IMG/VR virus record: IMGVR_UViG_3300027963_000123
Location: 1 to 42,508 of that record
Length of the DNA: 42,508 nt
Reading direction: 5' to 3' (one strand)
Source: a virus
Part shown: positions 25,801 to 33,116 of the stretch, in pieces
How positions within the stretch are numbered: position 1 is the first letter of the stretch
How the letters are laid out: every line of letters starts with the position of its first letter
Position numbers and translations under genes: made by a program
The notes under the pieces: generated by a model
The model's input: the letters and a program-made list of their open reading frames with translations, nothing else
Databases searched by the model: none
Told to the model about the DNA's origin: nothing

Positions 25801-27689
25801 CAGCAATCACCGTAGCTTTTTCCGACGTTGGCTTCGCATGCCACAGGTAAAGATTCACACCAATCAGGGGGCACAGACATGCACTCGACGATATATGCAA
25901 GGGCTTCATCTTGCTCAGCTTCAGGAACCACAACCACCGCCGCATCATGCACAGTCAGCTTCACAGGGTAGCGCTTTTTAATCTTCAACATTTGCTGCCC
26001 GACTACGATCCGCGCCAAGGCTTGAACTACGTTTTCAACTAGCGATCCGCCCCATAAAGACACTGGCCCCTTGCGGCTTTTGTAGACGTACTTAGTCGTG
26101 GCTTCGGACGTGTCCTTCTCTAGCTCAGGATAGCGAATCATCAACCCATTAGGCAATCGAATGCCCTCCCGATGAACTTCCAAACAACGATTCTTACCAT
26201 AGTAGTACGGCTTGTGCGGTTTATCCTGCTCGTCTGTAGGCCATACTGCTAGGTCTTCAATCACTTTGTCGCCCTGATGCCAAAGTTTAATAACCATGTC
26301 GTTCTTATCACGGTACACACCCACGATACGCTTAGCTTCCTCATCATCAACGACAGCCCCGGGGGGCGTAGTCTTTAGCGTGTGTTGAAGTTTTAACGCG
26401 CCAGTCCCATACCCAAGCCCGAGAATGCAGGTCTTACCCACAAAACGTTCAGTATGATTTGCTTTGCTGACAGGTCGGTTATACACCTCAGATGCAAAGA
26501 TGGAGTAAACATCCTCTCCTTTGCGAAACTGCTCAACGACATCTTCTTGCCCAGCTAACCACACGAGGATACGTGCCTCAATCTGAGAAGAGTCACAGTT
26601 GATGACTACATGACCCTCGGGAGCAACTACTGCGTTTTTTAAGGCCTTCTTTTTCTTGTCCCTTGACGGCAAGTTTTGGAAGTTAACCTTGTCTGCCCCT
26701 GCCCACCTACCAGTGTGGGCACCATAGTATTTAAGAGGTATTGGCAAACGGCCCTCATTACGCATACCAATGTCGATGAACCTCTCAATCCTCGATTCCT
26801 CAATGGTTGATTTCGTGCCAAGACGAACCGCGCATAGCTGCTGAATAAATGGATCTTCCATTTCAGAGAGCGCCAAAAAGCCCTCGTCATTTTTTGCCAA
26901 GGCATAGGTGTCCTTTCCTGTCGTGCCGCTAACTTTCATCGGGGGCGTGATGCCATGCTCTAGCAAGACTCCTGCAAACTGTTTATTGCTGGATAGCTTT
27001 TTGCGTACAGCTTCCTCTGTATCGCATTTAAGTTTCTCCATTAAGCCCTTGAGAAGTTCGCTCTTCTCCGCCTGTATCTCATTAAGCCTTTCTTGCAACA
27101 TAGCATCGTCAACCTCAAAGACAGGCTCAGTGAACATGCGTATGGTCATGTCTATAAGCTCTAGTTCTTCTTTGGGAAACGTGCCTACTAACTCCCTGAA
27201 CAATCTGAACGTAAGGTCTACGTCATTCTTGCAATATTCACCGTACTGCGCCAAGTCAGCGGGGGTAAAGTCTTTACGGCTCTTGCCTTCAGCGGCAATA
27301 ACCTCATCCCCCTTCTTGCCAAGCATGTACTGATCAGCTAGCTTAGCTAACGACCCACCAGCGTCTACGCCGTGAAGCGCCCTCGCCATACTAAGAGTAT
27401 CCAGCAGGAAGGCTGGCTTGATACCGAAATGCCAGCTAAGAATACAACCATCGAACAATGTGTTATGGCAGAGTAGTGCGGATTGGGCCCAATCGAATGT
27501 GTTGAGATAGCTAGAGATTTCTTCATGCGAACCTGAGAACCATTCTTCTGGGGCGTCGTCAACCTTTACACCAACGCCTATGACTTCAAAACGTGAGTCT
27601 CTTACGTACTCTTCTGTAGTCTGATACTTAAACCCTAGCTTAAGTTTGTTGTCGTAAAATGTCTCAAAGTCTAATGTAATTAAATTCAT
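25800..27689 (-). CDS. DNA polymerase I-like (family A) with 3'-5' exonuclease domain
   Basis: This 629-residue replicative polymerase has exonuclease motifs LDFETFY (D7, E9), 'LLCHNTLFDG' and 'YCKNDVDLT', then polymerase motif A 'VINCDSSQIEARILVWLAG', motif B region 'RFVGKTCILGLGYGTG' and motif C 'LTVHDAAVVVVPEAE'. Motif C has HDA where family A enzymes usually have HDE; I believe this variant recurs in phage polymerases of this type. It should copy the phage genome together with the primase-helicase. Its start overlaps a 34-codon membrane-protein gene (ATGA) and its stop overlaps a 47-codon gene, so the three are coupled. Confidence 0.95.
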   Translation of the reverse strand: MNLITLDFETFYDNKLKLGFKYQTTEEYVRDSRFEVIGVGVKVDDAPEEWFSGSHEEISSYLNTFDWAQSALLCHNTLFDGCILSWHFGIKPAFLLDTLSMARALHGVDAGGSLAKLADQYMLGKKGDEVIAAEGKSRKDFTPADLAQYGEYCKNDVDLTFRLFRELVGTFPKEELELIDMTIRMFTEPVFEVDDAMLQERLNEIQAEKSELLKGLMEKLKCDTEEAVRKKLSSNKQFAGVLLEHGITPPMKVSGTTGKDTYALAKNDEGFLALSEMEDPFIQQLCAVRLGTKSTIEESRIERFIDIGMRNEGRLPIPLKYYGAHTGRWAGADKVNFQNLPSRDKKKKALKNAVVAPEGHVVINCDSSQIEARILVWLAGQEDVVEQFRKGEDVYSIFASEVYNRPVSKANHTERFVGKTCILGLGYGTGALKLQHTLKTTPPGAVVDDEEAKRIVGVYRDKNDMVIKLWHQGDKVIEDLAVWPTDEQDKPHKPYYYGKNRCLEVHREGIRLPNGLMIRYPELEKDTSEATTKYVYKSRKGPVSLWGGSLVENVVQALARIVVGQQMLKIKKRYPVKLTVHDAAVVVVPEAEQDEALAYIVECMSVPPDWCESLPVACEANVGKSYGDC

Positions 27690-27790
27690 TTATCTGATTT
27701 GTCTTCGTTCATAAAAAGACGAATGGTGATGTACACGGACAGCACCAAAGTTGCGCCGCCAAGTGCTAATAGTAAAAAGATTTCAAACAT
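27686..27790 (-). CDS. 34-residue single-pass membrane protein
   Basis: A short gene between the glycosyltransferase and polymerase genes. It has a good ribosome site (GGAG about 6 bp upstream of the ATG at 27790) and its TGA overlaps the polymerase ATG (ATGA). The protein starts 'MFEIFLLLALGGATLVLSVY', which is one hydrophobic membrane helix, and ends with a short charged tail (MNEDKSDK). Function unknown; small phage membrane peptides of this type are often host-takeover or lysis-timing factors, which is speculation here. Confidence 0.75.
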   Translation of the reverse strand: MFEIFLLLALGGATLVLSVYITIRLFMNEDKSDK

Positions 27791-27800
27791 ACCTCACTCC

Positions 27801-28463
27801 TTAAGCCACATCTGGCATATGACTGTCTGTTACGCCGCCGTACAGAGGCAAGTAGTTGGGGAATAGCATCTCCATCTGCTTAACTATCTCTATTTTGTCG
27901 GATACTGGTAGGCCATAAGGATGCAGGATGTACTCGCCCAACTGCCAATGCTGCGGGTGCTGGTTCATCACCTCTGCCTCTACGATGCGTACCGTGCTTC
28001 TGATCCAAGGATCTAGCTGGATGAGATTCCACAAGTGCTGCTGCTGCCGCCATTGAAATTTGTTCCACATGTGGAAGTCCTTTATGAACCTGTCCACAAA
28101 CGCCAAAGTGTCAGGCGTGTTCACATAGATCATCACATCATTGTTGATGGGCCACCAACGTAAACGCTCTTTAGCCACCACCACCTTGTCGTCCGGTTTA
28201 AGGATGTTTTCTATTCTGATCCAATGGTTCATAAACATCACGTCCGCGCCCACGACCATGAGAACGTCTGTTGATTGGATATGCTCCTTGAGCTTCACCA
28301 GTTCAGCCAAAGCATTTTGATTGAAGTCCGGAGTGTCGTACTCAAAATATTCGCACACCCATTTGTACCCATACCTAGAAGCGTACATCTGCTGGTTTCT
28401 TTGGGTGATTGCAGACAAGTCTTTAATCTTGTCTGAGGTGTTGGTCTTAATTGTGATGTGCAT
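27801..28463 (-). CDS. Glycosyltransferase-like protein (GT-A type)
   Basis: The protein (220 residues from the ATG at 28463) begins 'MHITIKTNTSDKIKDLSAIT' and then 'NQQMYASRYGYKWVCEY', like the N-terminus of GT34/nucleotide-diphospho-sugar transferases. 'DVLMVVGADVMFMNH' supplies a DxD-like metal/sugar-nucleotide site, followed by 'DKVVVAKERLRWWPINNDVMIY' and 'WRQQQHLWNLIQ'. The longer upstream reading (to 28553) has no better start; the ATG chosen overlaps the stop of the gene before it by 17 bp. Such an enzyme could modify phage DNA, a virion protein or the host surface; context (next to polymerase) does not decide. Confidence 0.75.
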   Translation of the reverse strand: MHITIKTNTSDKIKDLSAITQRNQQMYASRYGYKWVCEYFEYDTPDFNQNALAELVKLKEHIQSTDVLMVVGADVMFMNHWIRIENILKPDDKVVVAKERLRWWPINNDVMIYVNTPDTLAFVDRFIKDFHMWNKFQWRQQQHLWNLIQLDPWIRSTVRIVEAEVMNQHPQHWQLGEYILHPYGLPVSDKIEIVKQMEMLFPNYLPLYGGVTDSHMPDVA

Positions 28464-28851
28464 TTTTAGCTTTGAGTTTGGCTTCAATGCGTCTTGCGTA
28501 AACATCAATCGTCTGTGTTGGCAAACCTCGCAAGCACTCTTGTATTTCCTCATCCGTCAGCCCTACCCATGTGCGCTGTGGTGGGTAATTGTTGCGACTA
28601 CAAGCAACGCACTCATAAAGAATTTCTGCTTTGCATTCAGGGCATAAAGGCTCTTGGCTTTCTAAGTCTGCAATTGATCGTAATGCTGCGGGTTCGCTTT
28701 GATTTTGTTTTAACGCCTCACGATAATGCCCAAGCAAATCACGCAGTTCAGTCTCCAGTGCGTCCAGCGCCTCATCCATTGTGTCTGCATGGCCTGTTGC
28801 TAGATCAAATGTACCCATAATTCGTACCAGTCGATTAAGTTGATTGCTCAT
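28447..28851 (-). CDS. Zinc-ribbon phage protein, unknown function
   Basis: The 134-residue protein starts at the ATG at 28851, which overlaps the stop of the gene before it (ATGA) and has AAGGGGA about 6 bp upstream. An N-terminal helical region is followed by CPEC (C70, C73) and CVAC (C81, C84), a likely zinc ribbon, then 'TWVGLTDEEIQECLRGL', a motif seen in many small phage proteins, and a basic helical tail. Function not known. Confidence 0.75.
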   Translation of the reverse strand: MSNQLNRLVRIMGTFDLATGHADTMDEALDALETELRDLLGHYREALKQNQSEPAALRSIADLESQEPLCPECKAEILYECVACSRNNYPPQRTWVGLTDEEIQECLRGLPTQTIDVYARRIEAKLKAKNAHHN

Positions 28852-29072
28852 GCTTGTCCCCTTGCTCTGATGTTGCGGGCGCACTCTTCAGCCAAGTTGT
28901 ATGGTGTGCCGTCATTGGTTTCTTCACACACCTTTGCACACGCCTCACGCTCTGCTTCGATTGCACTGTTAACTAACCGCAAAACCTCTTCGTCACAATC
29001 CATTAAACGTTTAAACGCAACAAGGTTTAGCTGTTGTTTGTGGAATAGCAGGTTGTATTCATCCCACGTCAT
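28848..29072 (-). CDS. Small phage protein with EREACAKVCE motif
   Basis: A 74-residue protein with the sequence 'AIEAEREACAKVCEE' followed by 'EECARNIRARG', a pattern recurrent in phage proteins of unknown function, where paired cysteines recur near the ends of a helix pair. Excellent ribosome site (AAGGAGG) and ATGA overlap at both ends, so it is a fully coupled member of the small-gene chain. Confidence 0.75.
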   Translation of the reverse strand: MTWDEYNLLFHKQQLNLVAFKRLMDCDEEVLRLVNSAIEAEREACAKVCEETNDGTPYNLAEECARNIRARGQA

Positions 29073-29263
29073 GTGTCCTCCTTAACGGGCCATTGCGTCC
29101 AAATGATTGGGTCGCCCTTCTCATCGGGGTTAAATTTGATCCTCATCAAAAACTCATCTATGGATACTTGAACAGGCTCCGGCTTCTTCACAGACACCCA
29201 ACTTGTGCGGGTGCGCTGGATGCGCTCTATCTCTTCAAATGCTTCGTCTTCAGGTGTTTTCAT
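29069..29263 (-). CDS. Small acidic hypothetical protein
   Basis: A 64-residue protein, charged, with an N-terminal 'EDEAFEEIERIQRTRTSW' helix and the ending 'IIWTQWPVKEDT'. ATGA overlaps with both neighbours (29260-29263 and 29069-29072) support expression. Function not recognised. Confidence 0.65.
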   Translation of the reverse strand: MKTPEDEAFEEIERIQRTRTSWVSVKKPEPVQVSIDEFLMRIKFNPDEKGDPIIWTQWPVKEDT

Positions 29264-29547
29264 AGCAATGCCTCCGGTACATCAAGTTGTGGCTTAGTTT
29301 GTTTACGGTTAAGTTGTCGCAGTGCATCACCAGTGGCGCGTGTGAAAGGCCACCATTCGTTCCACTTGATCTCTTTGGGTTTTTTACGTTTCGTCCCTGC
29401 ATCAGCCATGCGTTTGGGATCAGTAATGACTTTCTCTTCTGTTTTAAAAATGTGCTCGTTGAAACACGTCCTTCGTCTTGTTGTAAGACTGTCCTTAGTT
29501 CTTGTGTCGGTAGTCTCGGTTGGGGCATTGCACAATGGGCACTTCAC
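29260..29547 (-). CDS. NrdR-like zinc-ribbon protein
   Basis: The 95-residue protein starts with GTG at 29547, with TGGAGG 7 bp upstream. Its first 40 residues mimic the N-terminal zinc ribbon of the ribonucleotide-reductase repressor NrdR: C3 and C6 in 'MKCPLCNAPT', then 'DTRTKDSLTTRRRTC' with C28 and H32 in place of the second CxxC. The ATP-cone that NrdR uses to sense nucleotides is absent; instead there is a short basic region ('RKKPKEIKWNEWWPF'). It may act as a small DNA-binding regulator, perhaps against host nrd operators (inference). Confidence 0.75.
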   Translation of the reverse strand: MKCPLCNAPTETTDTRTKDSLTTRRRTCFNEHIFKTEEKVITDPKRMADAGTKRKKPKEIKWNEWWPFTRATGDALRQLNRKQTKPQLDVPEALL

Positions 29548-29576
29548 GTCTATTCCTCCAAAATAAAAGAACTGGT

Positions 29577-29618
29577 ATCAATTTAGCAACCCATGTATGC
29601 GTGGGATGCTAAATTGAT
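29577..29618 (-). repeat. Long stem-loop with 12-bp perfect arms around a CCCACG-family hairpin
   Basis: The arms 29577-29588 (atcaatttagca) and 29607-29618 (its exact reverse complement) enclose the hairpin CCCATG-TATG-CGTGGG at 29590-29605. This gives a near-continuous stem of about 18 bp in the short gap between the DUF3310 gene and the NrdR-like gene. It has no clean T-run, so a processing or protein-binding site seems as likely as a terminator. Confidence 0.8.
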
Positions 29619-29633
29619 CTGTGGAATAAAAAA

Positions 29634-30047
29634 TTATTTAGAGAGATTTTCAATCTCGCGGTTGAGATACCATTGTGCCTTCTTCAAGTTTTCTAAACGA
29701 TCACCTTTATGGTCGGCGCGAGTGATGTACTTCACTACATTGCCCAAGTGATAGTTAAGATTCTTTGCCTCGATGAAATCAATAGTCTCAATGCCGCCCG
29801 TCTTGTAGTGGGTCGGGTGATTGATAGCATCTGCATTTACTGCAACAGTTTCAACAGCTTGCGCTCTAGCCATCATAGCCTTGGGCTTTGCCAACGCTTC
29901 ATCACGGCGATTGATAAACTTCTTCCTTGCTTGCGACATCAAGGTGTACGCATAAGGTTTTGATACCTTAAACTTTTTCATGATATCTCCTACCGTAACA
30001 TCAACGCTGTCTGCCATCATGTTAGCTACTTCTACTACTTTACTCAT
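29634..30047 (-). CDS. DUF3310 protein with N-terminal HTH-like region
   Basis: The C-terminal half of this 137-residue protein is DUF3310: 'INHPTHYKTGGIETIDFIEA', 'GNVVKYITRADHKGD' and 'NLKKAQWYLNREI'. The N-terminal half (about residues 15-45, 'VTVGDIMKKFKVSKPYAYTLM') looks like a helix-turn-helix. DUF3310 is frequent in phage nucleotide/DNA-metabolism blocks; its biochemical role is not settled. Its ATG overlaps the stop of a 25-codon frame. Confidence 0.85.
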   Translation of the reverse strand: MSKVVEVANMMADSVDVTVGDIMKKFKVSKPYAYTLMSQARKKFINRRDEALAKPKAMMARAQAVETVAVNADAINHPTHYKTGGIETIDFIEAKNLNYHLGNVVKYITRADHKGDRLENLKKAQWYLNREIENLSK

Positions 30048-30121
30048 CTGCCTTTTCCTTTTAGTTCGGCGTTAAAAAACGATCTCAGCCCCATGCTGAA
30101 ACCGTGGACTTTCACTGTCAT
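30044..30121 (-). CDS. 25-codon coupled micro-ORF
   Basis: A 25-codon frame that begins with an ATG overlapping the VRR-NUC stop (ATGA, 30118-30121), with GGAG just upstream, and ends with a TGA overlapping the DUF3310 start (ATGA, 30044-30047). The peptide is basic (begins MTVKVHGFSMGLRSFF). It could make a peptide or simply carry ribosomes between its neighbours. Exact junctions at both ends are the only evidence. Confidence 0.45.
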   Translation of the reverse strand: MTVKVHGFSMGLRSFFNAELKGKGR

Positions 30122-30411
30122 ACATCTCCTTTTATAAAGACTTCAAACTCGTGCAAGTTTTCCTCATTGACAACACAGGTAATACCTCCCGCCTTGTCTA
30201 TATCATCTAATGCTTTATTCTGTAATGCAGTAGGCTTACCTTTGCCAGCCTTTGCCTCTATAGCTAAGAACCTACCACGCCAGCAGCATAGGAAGTCAGG
30301 CACTCCTGCGTTACCAAACCCCGCGCCATGCGGCATCGCATAGTAGATGCTATGTCGTTTAAGAATAGCTTTGATCTTGTCTTTCACTTTACCTTCAGGC
30401 GTTTGTGCCAT
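30118..30411 (-). CDS. VRR-NUC domain nuclease
   Basis: A 97-residue stand-alone VRR-NUC domain (PD-(D/E)XK superfamily). The core is 'GFGNAGVPDFLCCWRGRFLAIEAKAG' with catalytic D39, E52 and K54, then Q64 in 'KPTALQNKAL'. Phage members are related to Holliday-junction resolvases and could resolve branched DNA before packaging. Its stop overlaps the 25-codon frame; its start overlaps the gene before it by 17 bp. Confidence 0.9.
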   Translation of the reverse strand: MAQTPEGKVKDKIKAILKRHSIYYAMPHGAGFGNAGVPDFLCCWRGRFLAIEAKAGKGKPTALQNKALDDIDKAGGITCVVNEENLHEFEVFIKGDV

Positions 30412-30736
30412 TTACCTTCCCACCTTTCAGTGACTCTAAAGTTAATCTATCTAACACTACACAGAACCATGTCTCAGACGCTCTCCACCCATCGCACTCT
30501 AGGTGTGGCATCGTAACGTTGTATACGTTCAGCTTTTGCAACTTCTCCTCAGGTATGAGATTCGGTTGTGGTGATGCAAGAATCATTGCCATCTTTGTCT
30601 TTAACACGTCCGGCAATGTCCCGCTATCGTAGTAACGCACAAGGTCATCAGCCACATAAACCGTGTACTTGTTGTGTACCTTGCGCAAAGGAACCCTTAC
30701 TAGATTCCAATCTTTGTGATGCACAACAGGGCTCAT
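30395..30736 (-). CDS. Hypothetical early/middle protein
   Basis: A protein of 113 residues from the first ATG in this frame (30736); the open frame continues upstream to a TTG at 30775 that would overlap the preceding stop. The sequence has strands and helices ('NKYTVYVADDLVRYYDSG', 'LKTKMAMILASP', 'ASETWFCVVLDRLTLESL') but no family I recognise. GGGAG sits too close to the ATG for a strong site, so expression may depend on coupling to the 311-residue gene just before it. Confidence 0.65.
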   Translation of the reverse strand: MSPVVHHKDWNLVRVPLRKVHNKYTVYVADDLVRYYDSGTLPDVLKTKMAMILASPQPNLIPEEKLQKLNVYNVTMPHLECDGWRASETWFCVVLDRLTLESLKGGKVNGTNA

Positions 30737-30753
30737 GCTCCCAGTCTTTGTAC

Positions 30754-31689
30754 TCAGCAAGGTGTGACCATCCAAGCGCGTTCATAGTATGTCGGGTTTG
30801 ATCTATAGAAAAACACAGCGTCAAGATTCTCGTCATAGCTATCCATTAGGGGTATCACTCCAGCTCTATTCGACTTGCCTTCGTATGCAACTTTAATCAT
30901 TGTCATCACAGGTATAAGCTCAGGCACATCTTCGTATGAGCGATAGCGTTTAAAGTCTTCGACAGCTTCATATGCATTAGGATCCTCTCCTATCAACTTG
31001 TACTTACCAATAAGGTAATCACCTGAAACATCAACGCCTATCAAATAGAAAGGGTTGTTGAACATGCGGTTGACCTCTTGTTGCTTGATCTGCATAAGTC
31101 TATCGGCTTCCTCGTATTTGTCAAGTAATTCTTGACATTTATTTAAGTCTACTATCGCGGTACTGCCACTACTAGAAGATTTATTAAAAGCCGTGAGTAA
31201 CAACCCATGAACCTCGTCCGGTGAGAGCGTATTTCGCTTATCACTATTGCCTAACTCCTCTTGCATAATTCTTCTAGCCCTAGAGGACTCCGCGATACTA
31301 TTGAGTGCTAAAGACTCCATAGTAGGTACGACTCCATGACGTGATAGGGTAGCCATTAGTGAAGATACTTTTATGCTTCGTATAGTCTCTCTATCATCAT
31401 TTGAAGAGCCACGCTCTTTCTTATAGAAAGGTGACCTATAGCAATACTCTAATTGGTTGCGGTCTTTACCGCCTTCCATAGAGGTAGACACTCTACAAAC
31501 AGCGATACCGTTCTTGTGTACTAACTGCCACCCCGAGTCACGCTGGAACCTGCTTTCTATCTTACGTAAAACTTTCAGCCCATACTTAAACTCCAGTTCA
31601 CGTACCAGTGGGAACACAGGTGAGTCTTTCAACTCGTTATACGCTTCCTCGTCATGAAAGCCGTCAAGAAAAAATCTACTAACAGTCAT
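30754..31689 (-). CDS. Hypothetical protein of 311 residues
   Basis: A real gene by length, ribosome site (AAGGAG, 8 bp upstream) and packing, but no domain recognised. The protein begins 'MTVSRFFLDGFHDEEAYNEL', has a Ser-rich centre, a coiled-coil segment ('LLDKYEEADRLMQIKQQEVN') and a C-terminal alpha/beta-looking part ('DVPELIPVMTMIKVAYEG'). Together with the 59-, 338- and 113-residue genes it forms an uncharacterised four-gene set between the VWA gene and the nuclease genes. Confidence 0.7.
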   Translation of the reverse strand: MTVSRFFLDGFHDEEAYNELKDSPVFPLVRELEFKYGLKVLRKIESRFQRDSGWQLVHKNGIAVCRVSTSMEGGKDRNQLEYCYRSPFYKKERGSSNDDRETIRSIKVSSLMATLSRHGVVPTMESLALNSIAESSRARRIMQEELGNSDKRNTLSPDEVHGLLLTAFNKSSSSGSTAIVDLNKCQELLDKYEEADRLMQIKQQEVNRMFNNPFYLIGVDVSGDYLIGKYKLIGEDPNAYEAVEDFKRYRSYEDVPELIPVMTMIKVAYEGKSNRAGVIPLMDSYDENLDAVFFYRSNPTYYERAWMVTPC

Positions 31690-31699
31690 ATCTATCTCC

Positions 31700-31879
31700 T
31701 TAATAAGTTACAGTTCTAGTTATGGCTACAGAGTAACCAAGAGCCTCAATTTTCTTCAAGGCATCGGCAGTTAAAGTCTTAGTTCCTGCTATGTCAGCAA
31801 ACAATTTCGCTGAGTCACACGTAGGATAAAACTTCACTTGCCCATATACATCGCGCACTTCTACCGTTATGTTCTTCAT
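31700..31879 (-). CDS. 59-residue small phage protein
   Basis: A 59-codon gene from the ATG at 31879, which overlaps the stop of the 338-residue gene (ATGA), to TAA at 31700. The protein begins 'MKNITVEVRDVYGQVKFYPT' and ends 'IEALGYSVAITRTVTY', a compact beta-alpha-beta pattern seen in small phage proteins of unknown role. It fills an otherwise unexplained gap, and the 311-residue gene follows 10 bp later with its own ribosome site. Confidence 0.75.
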   Translation of the reverse strand: MKNITVEVRDVYGQVKFYPTCDSAKLFADIAGTKTLTADALKKIEALGYSVAITRTVTY

Positions 31880-32892
31880 GTGTATTGCTCCATTTCCTTG
31901 CCATCAACAACAATCTTCACGCCCCAATCACAGGCGGGAAAGCGCTTACCTGCTTCACACTTGACTTCCTTAAAGACATCTGCATGTTGCTTGTACAGTT
32001 CTTTGTTTAGCTTATTCTTGAGTCGTAAGAATAATCTTTCATGTGCTGATCTCTCCTCTGCTGATGCCATGTTCCTCTCATACGCAACGCTGTAATAAAA
32101 CCTATCTATGTCTAGCGATATGCAGTACAAAAGAAACGCATCTACCGGAGCATCGTCTATGAGTCTCTCTGCTTCTTTGAACACCTTACCTTCAGTCCCA
32201 TGACTTCCACCGCATGTGGCTCTCCAATCCTCACCCCAAGCCTCATGAATTATCTCCCTCGCTGTCTCGATTGCCACACGCTCTGACATGTTCTTGAGCA
32301 TGACCTCAGAGACTTTATAGAAACGTTCGTATTTAGAGAGCAGCTCTTTTGACTTCTTACGGTCTACATGGTTGATGAATACTTCATAAGGTACAGTAGG
32401 TTGCATAGTGCTAACATCTATACGCATGCCTTTCCATATCGGGATAAGTTTGTCCCTTCCTAGGCTATATATCATCCCACCCCTGCGTGAGTCTGTAGTT
32501 AAGTACCCATTACAGTAACCGCTGAGATAGCCACGCTCACCTTGGTGATATTGGTCTTTGGTGAACTCAAACGTGTTGTCAGGTCGCACCGTTCCTATGT
32601 TGTTCATTGAAGAGATGTACCGTACATAGGTATTTTTATCTCCATTCCGATAATTTACTATGTGATTGTCGCCCTGCGCGTCAAGCTCCCTGTATTCACT
32701 CTCAGTTATTTCAACTCTGTCCCACTTAACGCCATACACGATGTCGAACACTGTATGACCATCCTCTTGTCGTCTAATAAAGTATTTGCGGCTGTCTCGC
32801 TTGGCAGTCATAGGAAACCTATCCTTGTTTCCACGGAAGTGTGGCAAGGTCTTTGTTATGCCCATTAGTCTCGCGTACTGTAATCCCATCAT
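31876..32892 (-). CDS. Hypothetical protein of 338 residues
   Basis: The gene starts with two ATG codons (32892 and 32889), the first overlapping the stop of the gene before it (ATGA). The protein has a beta-rich N-terminal part with 'RKYFIRRQEDGHTVFDIVYG' and 'GERGYLSGYCNGYLTTDSRRGG', and a helical, basic C-terminal half ('HERLFLRLKNKLNKELYKQH'). No family recognised and no catalytic motif visible. Confidence 0.7.
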   Translation of the reverse strand: MMGLQYARLMGITKTLPHFRGNKDRFPMTAKRDSRKYFIRRQEDGHTVFDIVYGVKWDRVEITESEYRELDAQGDNHIVNYRNGDKNTYVRYISSMNNIGTVRPDNTFEFTKDQYHQGERGYLSGYCNGYLTTDSRRGGMIYSLGRDKLIPIWKGMRIDVSTMQPTVPYEVFINHVDRKKSKELLSKYERFYKVSEVMLKNMSERVAIETAREIIHEAWGEDWRATCGGSHGTEGKVFKEAERLIDDAPVDAFLLYCISLDIDRFYYSVAYERNMASAEERSAHERLFLRLKNKLNKELYKQHADVFKEVKCEAGKRFPACDWGVKIVVDGKEMEQYT

Positions 32893-33116
32893 TTTGTTTC
32901 TCCAGTTAATTCATCTATACAAGCCAACACATCACGCCACAACTTAGGCTGTTGCGTTCCGTTCGTTAATTTGTGCAAACAATACATGTATGCATGCTCT
33001 GTCGAGGAACTCCCAGCTAATATCTCCTCAGCTAGCTCCTTAGCCAAGCGATGCCGAGTCTCAGGTTCCACCACCATGTAAGCAATCTCCCTAAGCTCTG
33101 TCGCCATCTCATTCAT
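32889..33116 (-). CDS. Small helical hypothetical protein
   Basis: A 75-residue protein from the ATG at 33116, overlapping the VWA gene by 8 bp; a longer reading to 33146 has no matching signal. The sequence is helical and acidic ('MATELREIAYMVVEPETRHR', 'KLWRDVLACIDELTGETK'). It is coupled to the VWA gene upstream and the 338-residue gene downstream. Function unknown. Confidence 0.65.
   Translation of the reverse strand: MNEMATELREIAYMVVEPETRHRLAKELAEEILAGSSSTEHAYMYCLHKLTNGTQQPKLWRDVLACIDELTGETK

Noticed and set aside
25706-25948. 80-codon minus-strand frame overlapping the polymerase 3' end
   Set aside because: Its upstream part lies in the wrong frame inside conserved polymerase sequence; the coupled 47-codon frame at 25657-25800 explains the gap better.
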